This document shows positions 24,469 to 36,172 of a stretch of DNA of 64,000 bases, piece after piece (position 1 is the stretch's first letter; every line of letters starts with the position of its first letter). This stretch comes from Ectopseudomonas khazarica (lineage in GTDB: Bacteria; Pseudomonadota; Gammaproteobacteria; Pseudomonadales; Pseudomonadaceae). The notes under the pieces are model-generated. The model searched no databases, was not told the origin of the DNA, and saw only the letters and a program-made list of their open reading frames with translations. The stretch spans positions 1 through 64,000 of the forward strand of contig NZ_SBHZ01000019.1 of the NCBI RefSeq assembly GCF_004521985.1, given 5' to 3'. A program made the position numbers and the translations under genes.

Positions 24469-26055
24469 ATGAATCATCTTGCCAAGTTGCAGGCGCTGCT
24501 GCTCGGGTTGGTCGCAGCTTGCGTCCTGCCCGCACAGGCGCAGTTGGCCAACAACCTGACCATCGGCAACCCCAAGGCCATGGCCATGGGCAACGCCGTG
24601 ACCGCCGACTCCACCGGCATCGATGCCGTGCACTACAACCCGGCCGCCCTGAGCAAGCTCAAGGGCCGGCAGACGACGGTCAAGCTGCTCAGCGGGGTGA
24701 TGGACATTCGCGCCAAGTTCGAGGCCCGCGAAGGCTATGGCTTCATGGGCTACGACGACGACCCATTCAAGAACTCCAGCAGCCGCACACTGACGCCTAC
24801 CATGTACCTGCCCGGCGTCGGCGGGATGACCGAGCTGCCGCTCCTGGTGGCGCCGCTGGCGGGGTTGTCGATCAACCCGCCAGGCTCGAAGTTCACCTTC
24901 GCCACCAATGTCTACGCACCCATGGCGCTGGGCTATTCACGAGACTCGGACGACGATCCGGGCCGTTTCCAGGGGCGCCAGGTGTCGTTGCAGCGCATCA
25001 CCTACTTCTCGCCGTCGCTGGCCTACCAGGTCAACGACGAGTTGTCCCTGGGCTTGTCCATCGGCTTCTCTCACCAGGCGGTGGCGCTCAACCAGGACTT
25101 CCGCAACCCCGGCATGCTCACCGGCCTGACCCGCATTCTCAACGAAGCGCTGTGCCTGCCAGGCCTGGGCGACATCGTCGGAGCGATCATCAACGTCTGC
25201 AGCGGCAAGATCGGTCCATTCGACTCGCTGGCCAATCTCGATCTCGACCTCGAACAGAGCCTGTCGCCGACCTACAACCTGGGCATTCTCTGGGAGCCGA
25301 CCGACTGGTTCGCCTGGGGGGCGACCTACCAGAGCGAGGCGCGGATGAACCTCAAGGGCAAGTACCGCATCGACTACAGCGAGGACTGGGCGGGCTTCTG
25401 GTCGGGCCTGCAAGGCTCGCTGTTTGGCCAGATACTCAGCCCGATCTTCCCTTATGGCGTCGACCAGGAGGCCGGCAACGCGTCCTTGAAACTGACCTAT
25501 CCGGACGCCTTCAGCACCGGCATCAAGGTGCGCCCCTTCGACAAGTGGCAGTTCAACCTGGACCTGCGCTGGGTCGATTACAGTGACTGGAACGAGTTCG
25601 AGATCGAATTCGACCGCGAGCTGGATCTGCTGCGCATCGCCACGACCTTCGGTGGCGGTAACGCCACCAGTCGCAGCATCATTCTCGACCGTGGCTACCG
25701 CGATACCTGGAGCTGGGGTGTCGGCGTGCAGTACGACGTCAACGATCGCCTGGCCCTGCGCGCCGGCTATGAGTACCGCCCCTCGGCCATTCCCGAGAAC
25801 AAGGCAGACGTGCTGGCGCCGGTCGGTGATGCCGACCTCTACGGCCTGGGTCTGGGGTACCGCTGGGACAAGGACAGCACCATCGATATCGGTTTCAACT
25901 ACTTCGTCTCCAAGCAGAACATTCCGGCGGGCAGCAGTTGCAACTTGAGCTGCGAAGGCCTGGACAACCTGGTCTACAACCCCTACGCCGGGCTCAACGT
26001 GGAAACCACGGTCAAGGCCTACATCTTCTCCATGACCTACACCTCGAGGTTCTGA
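24469..26055 (+). CDS. FadL/OmpP1-family outer-membrane protein
   Basis: 528 residues with a signal peptide ending AQA-QLANNL. The N-terminal hatch motif GNAVTADSTGIDAVHYNPAAL is the FadL family's Asn-Pro-Ala signature. The body is a long barrel with strands such as PTYNLGILWEPTDWFAWGA, ending in SMTYTSRF with the terminal phenylalanine typical of barrel proteins. The family imports hydrophobic molecules; in Fil-like clusters the homologue has an unknown role. It is 18 bases after the previous barrel gene and 4 bases before the next, so it is part of the operon. Confidence 0.88.
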   Translation: MNHLAKLQALLLGLVAACVLPAQAQLANNLTIGNPKAMAMGNAVTADSTGIDAVHYNPAALSKLKGRQTTVKLLSGVMDIRAKFEAREGYGFMGYDDDPFKNSSSRTLTPTMYLPGVGGMTELPLLVAPLAGLSINPPGSKFTFATNVYAPMALGYSRDSDDDPGRFQGRQVSLQRITYFSPSLAYQVNDELSLGLSIGFSHQAVALNQDFRNPGMLTGLTRILNEALCLPGLGDIVGAIINVCSGKIGPFDSLANLDLDLEQSLSPTYNLGILWEPTDWFAWGATYQSEARMNLKGKYRIDYSEDWAGFWSGLQGSLFGQILSPIFPYGVDQEAGNASLKLTYPDAFSTGIKVRPFDKWQFNLDLRWVDYSDWNEFEIEFDRELDLLRIATTFGGGNATSRSIILDRGYRDTWSWGVGVQYDVNDRLALRAGYEYRPSAIPENKADVLAPVGDADLYGLGLGYRWDKDSTIDIGFNYFVSKQNIPAGSSCNLSCEGLDNLVYNPYAGLNVETTVKAYIFSMTYTSRF

Positions 26056-26059
26056 GACC

Positions 26060-27211
26060 ATGCGCAGGCTCGCGTTCGCTCTGTTGCTCCTGCCCGTCGC
26101 CTGGCAGGCCGACGCCAGCAGCCGTTATCTGACCTGGGTCGACGAGCAGGGCCGGGTGCACAACACCTTCGTCGATACACGCTTCGCCGAGCAGCAACGT
26201 CAGGCGAGGTTGCACGCGGAAAAAAGTGACCAGGCCCGCCTGGGCGAGGGCGGCACCTGGCCGGGGAGTGCGCCGAGCACCGGGGAGAGCAAGCGCCGCT
26301 ATTTCACCTGGGTCGATGGCAATGGCCAGCTGCAGAACAGCTTCTATGCCGGTGCGCAGGTCGCTGGCGCGTCCGGGAACGACCACGTGCTGGCCAGTGG
26401 CGAGCGGGCAGGGGACTACATCGACTCGGAGGTGCTGGAAGGTCGTGGTTTCTCCCGGGGTACCTCCGACAGTCCTTACTACACCTGGGTCGACGAGCAG
26501 GGGCGCATGCACAACTCATCCGTCCCGACGCGCTCTGGCCGCTCCGAGGTTGAGGCGCCCTCCAGCGTTCGTTACAGCGAAGGCCGGCAGATCGAGTTCG
26601 AGCGCGGCAAGCCGGCGCTACCGATGCTCGACGGGCAACCGACCGCCGCCATGCAGGCGTTGCTCGCCGGCAGCCAGTCGCGTGGTGACGGGCTGTACAG
26701 TGAATTGTCGACACGCTGCTGTGGCCAGTTGCGCGACAGCGATTTCACCGAGCTTTCGGCCGAAGAGCCGCGTTACGAGGAGCTGGACCGCTTCTCGCCG
26801 AGCTTCGATTTTCCCATGGGACGCAGCTACTACGCGGCCGTGAAACTGCCGGCATCACGGCGCAGCTATGGCTTGCGGGTGCGCAGTTTCGCCAATCGCC
26901 AGGTGGTCTATCCGTCACTGCTGTTTCTCGATGAAGCCAAGCAGCCGACCCGGCTGGTCAGCGATGCGGTGTATCAGCTGCACCCGGAAACCTGGTACCG
27001 CTACGCCTTCATCGAGGGGACGGTGCAGGTGCGTGCCGAACGCGGCGAGCGCTACGTGCTGCTGATCACCACCGACGAGGACCGCAGCCTGCAGACGCTC
27101 GACAACAAACCGTTCAAGCGCCCCTTGCAGGCGCTGGCGGTGGATGAGGCGGGCATGCAGCGCCATGCGCATGCCGATGAAGGGGCCTTCGAGCTGGCGA
27201 TCATGCGCTAG
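26060..27211 (+). CDS. Secreted repeat protein with MalM-like C-terminal domain (FilE-like)
   Basis: 383 residues with a signal peptide ending ADA-SSRY. The N-terminal half has three copies of a short unit: RYLTWVDEQGRVHN near residue 22, RYFTWVDGNGQLQN near 76, and YYTWVDEQGRMHN near 139. These resemble DUF4124 units. The C-terminal 140 residues (FPMGRSYYAAVKLPASR, YPSLLFLDEAKQPTRL, ERYVLLITTDED) resemble MalM, the periplasmic protein of the maltose operon. A pair CC at about 219-220 may form a disulfide. It is the last gene of the run and ends before a strong terminator. A surface or periplasmic assembly role is inferred. Confidence 0.78.
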   Translation: MRRLAFALLLLPVAWQADASSRYLTWVDEQGRVHNTFVDTRFAEQQRQARLHAEKSDQARLGEGGTWPGSAPSTGESKRRYFTWVDGNGQLQNSFYAGAQVAGASGNDHVLASGERAGDYIDSEVLEGRGFSRGTSDSPYYTWVDEQGRMHNSSVPTRSGRSEVEAPSSVRYSEGRQIEFERGKPALPMLDGQPTAAMQALLAGSQSRGDGLYSELSTRCCGQLRDSDFTELSAEEPRYEELDRFSPSFDFPMGRSYYAAVKLPASRRSYGLRVRSFANRQVVYPSLLFLDEAKQPTRLVSDAVYQLHPETWYRYAFIEGTVQVRAERGERYVLLITTDEDRSLQTLDNKPFKRPLQALAVDEAGMQRHAHADEGAFELAIMR

Positions 27212-27254
27212 GGGGAGGTGTGGGGGAGCGGCCCTCCATGCGCGGGCGGGCAGC

Positions 27255-27279
27255 AGCCTCCCTGCAGGGCAGGGAGGCT
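27255..27279. terminator. Terminator between the secretion cluster and the ATP-grasp operon
   Basis: Perfect 11-bp stem AGCCTCCCTGC / GCAGGGAGGCT with a 3-base loop, between convergent genes. No long T run. Confidence 0.75.
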
Positions 27280-27285
27280 TCGGCG

Positions 27286-28272
27286 TCAGACTTCCTTGCT
27301 GACGACGTGGCCGAACAAGCCCTGGGAGAAGCGTACGCGTTCCTCGGCGTCTTCCTGCAGGCCCTTGGCTTTCAGCTCTTCCAGATGGGCCTCCACCGCG
27401 TGGGCGCGATGGGTCAGGCCGCAATCGTTGGCGATCTGGATGTTCAGGCCCGGGCGGGCGTTGAGTTCGAGGATCAACGGCCCCTTGTCCTGGTCCAGGA
27501 CCATGTCCACGCCGATGTAGCCCAGGCCGCAGAGCTCGTAGCAGCCGGCGGCGAGCTTCATGAAGCCATCCCAGTTCGGCAGTTGCACGCCATCCACCGC
27601 GTTGGTGGTGTCCGGGTGCTTGCTGATCTTGTTGTTCAGCCAGGTGCCGCGCAGAGTGACGCCGGTGGCCAGGTCGACACCGACGCCGATGGCGCCCTGG
27701 TGCAGGTTGGCCTTGCCGCTGGACTGCCGTGTTGGCAGGCGCAGCATCGCCATCACCGGGTAGCCCATCAGCACGATGATGCGGATATCCGGTACGCCCT
27801 CGTAGCTGATGCTCTTGAAGATGGTGTCCGGGGTCACGCGGTACTCGATCAGCGCGCGATCGCGGTGGCCACCGAGCGAGTACAGCCCGGAGAGGATGCT
27901 GGAAATCTGCTGTTCCAGCTCCTCATGGCTGACGATCTTGCCAGAGACGGTCTTGAAGCGATCCTCGAAGCGGTCCGCGATCACCATGATGCCGTCACCG
28001 CCAGCGCCCTGCGCCGGCTTGATGACGAAGTCGTTGCGCCCGGCGATGATCTGGTCGAGCTTGTCGATGCCTTTCTCGGTATCGATGATGCCGTACAGCT
28101 CCGGTACATCGATACCGGCCTCGATGGCGCGTTCCTTGGTGATGATCTTGTCGTCGACGATGGGGTACAGGTGCCGTTTGTTGTACTTCAGCACGTAGTC
28201 CGCATTGCGTCGGTTGATGCCCATGATGCCTTTGGCTTCAAGGGCCTTCCACGTCTTGATCAGGCCGAACAT
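27286..28272 (-). CDS. ATP-grasp alpha-L-glutamate ligase-like protein (RloB-like)
   Basis: 328-residue ATP-grasp enzyme of the RimK-related type. Motifs are VIKPAQGAGGDGIMVIADR for nucleotide binding, GVPDIRIIVLMGYPVMAMLRLP, and the metal site GYIGVDMVLDQDKGPLILELNARPG. It probably joins an amino acid such as glutamate to a carboxyl group of an unknown acceptor. It is the last gene of a three-gene run with an inactive transglutaminase/membrane protein and a retropepsin-like protease, four bases after its neighbour. I recall these being called Rlo proteins in P. aeruginosa and linked to osmotic stress. Confidence 0.9.
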   Translation of the reverse strand: MFGLIKTWKALEAKGIMGINRRNADYVLKYNKRHLYPIVDDKIITKERAIEAGIDVPELYGIIDTEKGIDKLDQIIAGRNDFVIKPAQGAGGDGIMVIADRFEDRFKTVSGKIVSHEELEQQISSILSGLYSLGGHRDRALIEYRVTPDTIFKSISYEGVPDIRIIVLMGYPVMAMLRLPTRQSSGKANLHQGAIGVGVDLATGVTLRGTWLNNKISKHPDTTNAVDGVQLPNWDGFMKLAAGCYELCGLGYIGVDMVLDQDKGPLILELNARPGLNIQIANDCGLTHRAHAVEAHLEELKAKGLQEDAEERVRFSQGLFGHVVSKEV

Positions 28273-28276
28273 GGTC

Positions 28277-29803
28277 TTAGTCCTTGAGGAAGGCTTTGAA
28301 ACGGAACAGTTCGGTCAGGCGGTAGCCGCGGTAACGACCCATCGCCAGCATGAAACCCACCAGGATCAGCAGGATCGCCGGGAAGGTGAACACGAAGTAC
28401 ACCAGTTCCGGAACCATCATCAGCAGGTGTGCGACGGTGGCGGCGAACAGGGTGCCGATGGCGACCTTGAAGGCATGGCCGCCGCCGCGCTCTTCCCAGG
28501 TGATCGACAGGCGTTCGATGGTCATGGTCAGGATCACCATCGGGAACAGGGCGACGGACAGGCCGCGCTCCAGACCCAGCTTGTGGCTGAACAGGCTGAT
28601 GGCGGCGATCAGCACCACCACGAAGGTCAGCACCACCGACAGGCGTGGCAGCATCTGCAGCTTCAGGTGTTCCAGGTAGGAGCGCAACGACAGGCCGAGC
28701 GCCGTGATCACGGTGAACAGGAAGATGCCGAAGCCCAGCTGGGTTTCGCGGAAGGCCAGGGCGATCAGCACCGGGGTAAAGGTCCCCAGGGTCTGCAGGC
28801 CACCCAGGTTGCGCAGGATGAGGATCACCAGTACGCCGATCGGGATCATGACCATGATCATGAAGGTCTGCTGGGTCTGCAGGGGCAGGCCGTACAGCGA
28901 GTACTCGAGGAAGCTGGCGTCGGTGTTCTCGTCGGTCAGCTTGGCCAGGCGGATGGCATTCATCTCGCTGTTGTTCAGGCTGAAGCTGACCTGGGCCTGA
29001 CGACCTCCTTCGAGGTTGACCAGCTCTTCGTCACCGATCCACCAGACCAGGCGATCGGCAGGCAGACCCTGCTCGCCGGATTCGGGATTGAAGTACAGCC
29101 ATTTCTGGCCATTGAAGCTGCGCAGCCACAGCTCGGGCGACTGGGCGACCTCGGCCTGCAGGCGAATGGTGTGCACGCGTTCCATCGGCACGTGAGCGAT
29201 GGACAGCAGCAGCTCGACGACCTTGGCCTTGTTGACGGTGGACGCGTCGCCGCCGAGCAGCAGCTTGACGTTGTCGTCGTTGGCGTTGTTGACGCGCTTG
29301 ATGGTCTCGCTGATGAAGGTCTCGACATCCGCGGAGTGCTGGCGGATCGGCGCGAGCAGCGCTTCTGCAGCGATCTTCTCCGGGCCTTCCACGGCAATGC
29401 TGTCACGGAAGATCGGCCCCTTGGCAGGTGCCTGCTCGCCGCTGTAACGCTTGGTCAGCACCAGGCGGTAGTAGAGGGTCTGCTTGCCGTTGGCACGACG
29501 GGCCGACCAGGTGACGCGGCGATTGCCGTCGACACGGTTGACGCTGACGCCATAGTTGTTGGAGATGAAACTCTCGTTGAGGCTCACGTAATCCTGGTTC
29601 AGCGGCGGTACGAACATCTGCAGCTTGACCGGCTCACGCGGGCTGGCCTGAAACTCGACCTTGGCGTCGATGTTCCACAGATCGTCGGTCTCGTCCTCGG
29701 TCACCGGGATGCCGAGAATGAAGATTTGGTATGCCGTAATCAGAACGCCCAGGGTCACCAGCAGGGTGATCAGGACTTTCAGATGCAGGTTCAGAGAGCG
29801 CAT
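28277..29803 (-). CDS. Inactive transglutaminase fused to seven-helix membrane domain (RloC-like)
   Basis: 508 residues. One membrane helix is at residues 10-30 (VLITLLVTLGVLITAYQIF). A periplasmic region of about 31-250 includes a transglutaminase-like fold (YFNPESGEQGLPADRLVWW), without the usual Cys-His-Asp triad that I can see. Several membrane helices follow from about 275 to 490 (VTALGLSL, VVLTFVVVLIAAISL, YFVFTFPAILLILVGF). This matches the family annotated as inactive transglutaminase with 7TM. It sits between protease and ligase genes and may be their membrane scaffold or sensor. Confidence 0.9.
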   Translation of the reverse strand: MRSLNLHLKVLITLLVTLGVLITAYQIFILGIPVTEDETDDLWNIDAKVEFQASPREPVKLQMFVPPLNQDYVSLNESFISNNYGVSVNRVDGNRRVTWSARRANGKQTLYYRLVLTKRYSGEQAPAKGPIFRDSIAVEGPEKIAAEALLAPIRQHSADVETFISETIKRVNNANDDNVKLLLGGDASTVNKAKVVELLLSIAHVPMERVHTIRLQAEVAQSPELWLRSFNGQKWLYFNPESGEQGLPADRLVWWIGDEELVNLEGGRQAQVSFSLNNSEMNAIRLAKLTDENTDASFLEYSLYGLPLQTQQTFMIMVMIPIGVLVILILRNLGGLQTLGTFTPVLIALAFRETQLGFGIFLFTVITALGLSLRSYLEHLKLQMLPRLSVVLTFVVVLIAAISLFSHKLGLERGLSVALFPMVILTMTIERLSITWEERGGGHAFKVAIGTLFAATVAHLLMMVPELVYFVFTFPAILLILVGFMLAMGRYRGYRLTELFRFKAFLKD

Positions 29804-29808
29804 GGGAA

Positions 29809-30345
29809 TTACTCGCCAGGGGTTGCGTCATCGGTGCAGCCGGGTTTTCCAGCTGCATATTTTAGGCTTGGATCGACCATGGCACCGAAATGCTTGAGGG
29901 CTTCGGAGCCGATCAGAAGCGGGTATTGGAATGCACTTCGGTCGGTCAAGTTCACTTCAATTGTGCGCAGGGCCTGCCCCATGCACAGTTCAAGGTCGAT
30001 TACAGGGCGCGCGGTGTAGGTCTTGCCCTCGTCCGGATCGTAGTCGCCGGCACGGCGTTTGATCTTGCTGATACGGGCCAGAGGGCGCTCGATCGTGCGC
30101 TCGTGGGTGTCGTCGATGGCCAGCACGAAACGCACCCAGGTTTCCCCGTCGCGTTTGAAGCGTTCGATGTCCCGGGCGCTGAGCGAGGCGGTCTTGGCGC
30201 CGGTGTCGAGCTTGGCTGCCACCTGGAGGTCGAGCTCTTCGATGTAGATGTATTCGTTCAGGCCATAGACAGACTTGCCCATGGCCAGAGCAGGGCAGGA
30301 CAGGGTCAACAGGCAGAGCAGCAAGGAGAAGGGTTTCAGTCTCAT
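29809..30345 (-). CDS. Retropepsin-like aspartic protease, exported (RloA-like)
   Basis: 178 residues, first gene of the operon. The signal peptide ends ALA-MGKS. The single catalytic motif is KLDTGAKTASL with D47, so a working enzyme would need to be a dimer as in retroviral proteases. LLIGSEALKHFG is the second conserved piece of the fold. The family was long annotated as an ATP-dependent zinc protease, which the DTG motif does not support. AAGGA stands six bases before the ATG. The gene is divergent from the GntR regulator of the prp operon. Confidence 0.88.
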   Translation of the reverse strand: MRLKPFSLLLCLLTLSCPALAMGKSVYGLNEYIYIEELDLQVAAKLDTGAKTASLSARDIERFKRDGETWVRFVLAIDDTHERTIERPLARISKIKRRAGDYDPDEGKTYTARPVIDLELCMGQALRTIEVNLTDRSAFQYPLLIGSEALKHFGAMVDPSLKYAAGKPGCTDDATPGE

Positions 30346-30561
30346 GAGTCCTTGAGAGGTCTTGCCAGGAGAGGGTGATGAACAGCGCCTGGAGGCATCC
30401 TGCCAGACAGCTGTCCGCCATGAAGTCTAGCAGGCGAGGCAGCGGACGCTGGCCGGGCTTGAGTTCGGCGAATTCTAGCATGGAGATTTTCCATGCTGAC
30501 AGACGCTTATGTAGCTTTCTGCAAGTAAGGTCGCGCTTTTCAGACCTGGCCGAGTTGAAAA

Positions 30562-30575
30562 TATTGTCGACAATA
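30562..30575. promoter_or_regulatory. Putative GntR operator O1
   Basis: Perfect 14-base palindrome TATTGTCGACAATA, 75 bases before the regulator ATG. It fits the TTGTCGACAA-type sites bound by FadR/VanR-class GntR proteins. It lies in the 304-base gap 30346-30649, which otherwise holds only AT-rich promoter DNA for the two divergent genes. Confidence 0.7.
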
Positions 30576-30637
30576 CTTTGGTCTGCTTTGACTGGTTCGG
30601 CTTTTGAGCGTAGTTTTGCACCTATCGAAATGCTCTG

Positions 30638-30648
30638 GTGTCGACAAT
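30638..30648. promoter_or_regulatory. Putative GntR operator O2
   Basis: GTGTCGACAAT, a one-mismatch copy of the upstream palindrome, ending just before the regulator start codon and centred about 74 bases (seven helix turns) from O1. Binding at both could block transcription by looping or roadblock. Confidence 0.55.
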
Positions 30649-30649
30649 C

Positions 30650-31387
30650 ATGCTGCTCGAATCGAATGAACTGGTCACGCCTCAGGCGGATTCGGAAACA
30701 CTTTCCGAGCATGTCTTTCGCTTGATCCAGGCGGCCATCGTCAAGGGCGAGATCGCTCCCGGCAGTAAGATCTCCGAGCCGGAGCTGGCGCGTACCTATG
30801 GCATCAGCCGCGGCCCGTTGCGCGAGGCGATTCACCGCCTGGAGGGACAGAAGCTGCTGGTGCGCGTCCCGCACGTGGGGGCGCGGGTCGTGTCGCTGAG
30901 CCATGCCGAGCTGATCGAGCTGTACGAGATCCGCGAATCGCTGGAAGGCATGGCCTGCCGCCTGGCCGCCGAACGCATGACGCAGACGGAAATCGACGAG
31001 CTGCGCCGGGTGCTGGAACTGCACGAGCAGGACGCCGCGTTCAAGGCGGGGGTCGGCTACTACCAGCAGGAAGGCGACTTCGACTTCCACTACCGGATCA
31101 TCCAGGGCAGCGGCAACCGCACCCTGGCCAAGCTGCTCTGCGACGAGCTGTATCAGCTGGTGCGCATGTACCGCCTGCAGTTTTCCGCGACGCCCAACCG
31201 GCCGCGCCAGGCGTTCGCCGAGCATCACCGCATTCTCGATGCCATCGCCGAGCGTGACGGCGAACTGGCCGAACTGCTGATGCGCCGTCATATCGGCGCT
31301 TCCAAGCGCAACATCGAGCGCCACTACGTTGCCCAGAACGGGCAGGGCGCGCTCACCACTCCATCCAAGACCCGAGGTGATTCATGA
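30650..31387 (+). CDS. GntR-family regulator of the methylcitrate operon
   Basis: 245 residues: an N-terminal winged helix ([20 protein letters not shown]) and a C-terminal FCD ligand domain ([41 protein letters not shown] with the metal-binding histidines). FadR-class GntR regulators precede prp operons in pseudomonads and usually repress until 2-methylcitrate or a related acid accumulates. The ATG at 30650 is used; a GTG at 30638 is possible. Its stop overlaps the prpB start by four bases, so regulator and enzymes share a transcript, and the two palindromes upstream point to autoregulation. Confidence 0.9.
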   Translation: MLLESNELVTPQADSETLSEHVFRLIQAAIVKGEIAPGSKISEPELARTYGISRGPLREAIHRLEGQKLLVRVPHVGARVVSLSHAELIELYEIRESLEGMACRLAAERMTQTEIDELRRVLELHEQDAAFKAGVGYYQQEGDFDFHYRIIQGSGNRTLAKLLCDELYQLVRMYRLQFSATPNRPRQAFAEHHRILDAIAERDGELAELLMRRHIGASKRNIERHYVAQNGQGALTTPSKTRGDS

Positions 31388-32271
31388 CTCAGCTTTCCGC
31401 CGGCCAGCGTTTCCGCCAGGCCCTCGCCATCGAGAGTCCGCTGCAGGTAATCGGTGCGATCAATGCCAACCACGCGCTGCTGGCCAAGCGCGCGGGGTTT
31501 CGCGCCATCTATCTGTCCGGCGGTGGTGTGGCGGCCGGCTCCCTCGGTTTGCCGGACCTGGGCATCAACACCCTGGATGACGTGCTGACCGACGTGCGGC
31601 GCATCACCGATGTCTGCGACCTGCCGCTGCTGGTGGACATCGACACCGGCTTCGGTCCCAGCGCCTTCAACATCGAACGCACCATCAAGAACCTGATCAA
31701 GGCCGGTGCCGCTGCGGCGCACATCGAGGATCAGGTCGGCGCCAAGCGCTGCGGTCACCGTCCGGGCAAGGAAATCGTCTCCTGCGAAGAAATGGTCGAC
31801 CGCGTGCGTGCCGCCGCAGACGCCAGGACCGACCCCGATTTCTTCCTCATCGCCCGCACCGACGCCATCCAGGCCGAAGGCGTGGACGCGGCCATCGAGC
31901 GTTGCCAGGCCTACGTCGAGGCCGGTGCCGACGGCATCTTCGCCGAGGCGGCGTACGACCTGCCGACCTACAAGCGTTTCGTCGATGCGCTGAACGTACC
32001 GGTACTGGCCAACATCACCGAGTTCGGTGCCACGCCGCTGTTCACCCGCGACGAACTGGCCTCGGTCGGCGTCGCCATCCAGCTCTATCCGCTGTCCGCC
32101 TTCCGCGCGGCGAACAAGGCGGCCGAGAGTGTCTACACCTCGATTCGCCAGAACGGCCACCAGAAGGACGTGATCGAGCTGATGCAGACCCGTGCCGAAC
32201 TCTATGACCGTATTGGCTACCACGCCTTCGAGCAGAAACTCGATGCGCTGTTCGCCGCCGGCAAGAAATAA
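31384..32271 (+). CDS. prpB: 2-methylisocitrate lyase
   Basis: 295-residue TIM-barrel lyase that splits 2-methylisocitrate into pyruvate and succinate, the last step of the methylcitrate cycle. The active-site motif is [13 protein letters not shown] with the catalytic cysteine, and DIDTGFG and ARTDA are metal-binding regions. Length and N-terminus ([11 protein letters not shown]) match PrpB. The ATGA overlap with the regulator gene starts the prp operon. Confidence 0.97.
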   Translation: MTQLSAGQRFRQALAIESPLQVIGAINANHALLAKRAGFRAIYLSGGGVAAGSLGLPDLGINTLDDVLTDVRRITDVCDLPLLVDIDTGFGPSAFNIERTIKNLIKAGAAAAHIEDQVGAKRCGHRPGKEIVSCEEMVDRVRAAADARTDPDFFLIARTDAIQAEGVDAAIERCQAYVEAGADGIFAEAAYDLPTYKRFVDALNVPVLANITEFGATPLFTRDELASVGVAIQLYPLSAFRAANKAAESVYTSIRQNGHQKDVIELMQTRAELYDRIGYHAFEQKLDALFAAGKK

Positions 32272-32301
32272 AGACAAGAACAAGGATTCGAGGAGATAAC
32301 C

Positions 32302-33459
32302 ATGAGTGCCACAGAAACCACCCCTGGCTTCAAACCGAAGAAGTCCGTCGCCCTGAGCGGTACCGCCGCCGGCAACACCGCACTGTGCACCGTCGGCCGC
32401 ACCGGTAACGACCTGCACTACCGTGGCTATGACGTGCTCGATTTCGCCAATCGCTGCGAGTTCGAGGAAATCGCCCACCTGCTGGTCCACGGCAAGTTGC
32501 CGAACGTCGCCGAGCTGGCCGGATATAAGGCCAAGCTCAAGGCGCTGCGTGGCCTGCCGGCCGGGGTGAAGGCCGCGCTGGAGCAGCTGCCGCCGTCGGC
32601 GCATCCGATGGACGTGATGCGTACCGCGGTATCCGTGCTCGGTTGCCTGGCGCCGGAGAAGGACGATCACAACCATCCGGGTGCCCGCGACATTGCCGAC
32701 AAGCTGATGGCCTCGCTGGGTTCGGCGCTGCTGTACTGGTACCACTACAGCCACAACGGCAAGCGTATCGAGGTGGACACCGACGATGACTCCATCGGCG
32801 GCCACTTCCTCCATCTGCTGCACGGCGAGAAACCGCGCGAGTCCTGGGTGCGTGCCATGCACACCTCGCTCAACCTGTACGCCGAGCACGAGTTCAATGC
32901 CTCGACCTTCACCTCGCGGGTGATCGCCGGCACCGGCTCGGACCTGTTCTCCTGCATCGCCGGTTCCATCGGTGCGCTGCGCGGGCCGAAGCACGGCGGT
33001 GCCAACGAAGTGGCCTTCGAAGTGCAGAAGCGCTACGACAGCCCGGACGAAGCCGAGGCCGACATCCGTGCCCGGGTCGAGCGCAAGGAGGTGGTGATCG
33101 GCTTCGGTCATCCGGTCTATACCGTCAGCGACCCGCGCAACAAGGTGATCAAGGAAGTGGCTCGCGAGCTCTCGGTGGAGCAGGGCAACAGCAAGATGTA
33201 CGACATCGCCGAGCGCCTGGAGAGCGTGATGTGGGACATCAAGAAGATGTTTCCCAACCTCGACTGGTTCAGCGCCGTCAGCTACCACATGATGGGTGTG
33301 CCCACCGCGATGTTCACCCCGCTGTTCGTCATCGCCCGTACCGCCGGCTGGTCCGCGCACGTCATCGAGCAGCGCATCGACGGCAAGATCATCCGCCCGA
33401 GCGCCAACTACACAGGCCCCGAAGACCTGAAGTTCGTGCCGCTCAAGGATCGTAAATAA
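32302..33459 (+). CDS. prpC: 2-methylcitrate synthase
   Basis: 385-residue citrate-synthase-family enzyme that joins propionyl-CoA to oxaloacetate. Catalytic histidines are in [13 protein letters not shown] (near residue 232) and [13 protein letters not shown] (near 271). [15 protein letters not shown] at the N-terminus is typical of PrpC rather than GltA. It lies 30 bases after prpB with a GAGGAG site. Confidence 0.96.
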   Translation: MSATETTPGFKPKKSVALSGTAAGNTALCTVGRTGNDLHYRGYDVLDFANRCEFEEIAHLLVHGKLPNVAELAGYKAKLKALRGLPAGVKAALEQLPPSAHPMDVMRTAVSVLGCLAPEKDDHNHPGARDIADKLMASLGSALLYWYHYSHNGKRIEVDTDDDSIGGHFLHLLHGEKPRESWVRAMHTSLNLYAEHEFNASTFTSRVIAGTGSDLFSCIAGSIGALRGPKHGGANEVAFEVQKRYDSPDEAEADIRARVERKEVVIGFGHPVYTVSDPRNKVIKEVARELSVEQGNSKMYDIAERLESVMWDIKKMFPNLDWFSAVSYHMMGVPTAMFTPLFVIARTAGWSAHVIEQRIDGKIIRPSANYTGPEDLKFVPLKDRK

Positions 33460-33461
33460 TC

Positions 33462-36083
<2,622 letters not shown>

Positions 36084-36108
36084 CCTCGCAGGGTGGATCA
36101 GGCCTCAT

Positions 36109-36140
36109 CCATCTACCGTGGAATCTGCCACGGTGGATGG
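36109..36140. repeat. Hairpin repeat between acnD and prpF, part 1
   Basis: A 13-bp stem with one wobble pair (36109-36121 with 36128-36140) and a 6-base loop. It lies next to a second, longer inverted repeat in an intergenic gap inside an operon, as REP-type elements do. Confidence 0.6.
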
Positions 36141-36172
36141 GGCAGCGCCATCCACCCGGCGTCTGGCACGTA

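Noticed and set aside
26060-27211. The three TWVDEQG units as a tandem DNA repeat
   Set aside because: The copies are spaced 54-63 residues apart and differ in DNA sequence, so this is a protein repeat and not a DNA repeat.
31324-33360. Open frame of 678 codons on the minus strand over prpB and prpC
   Set aside because: Shadow frame across two well-supported genes.
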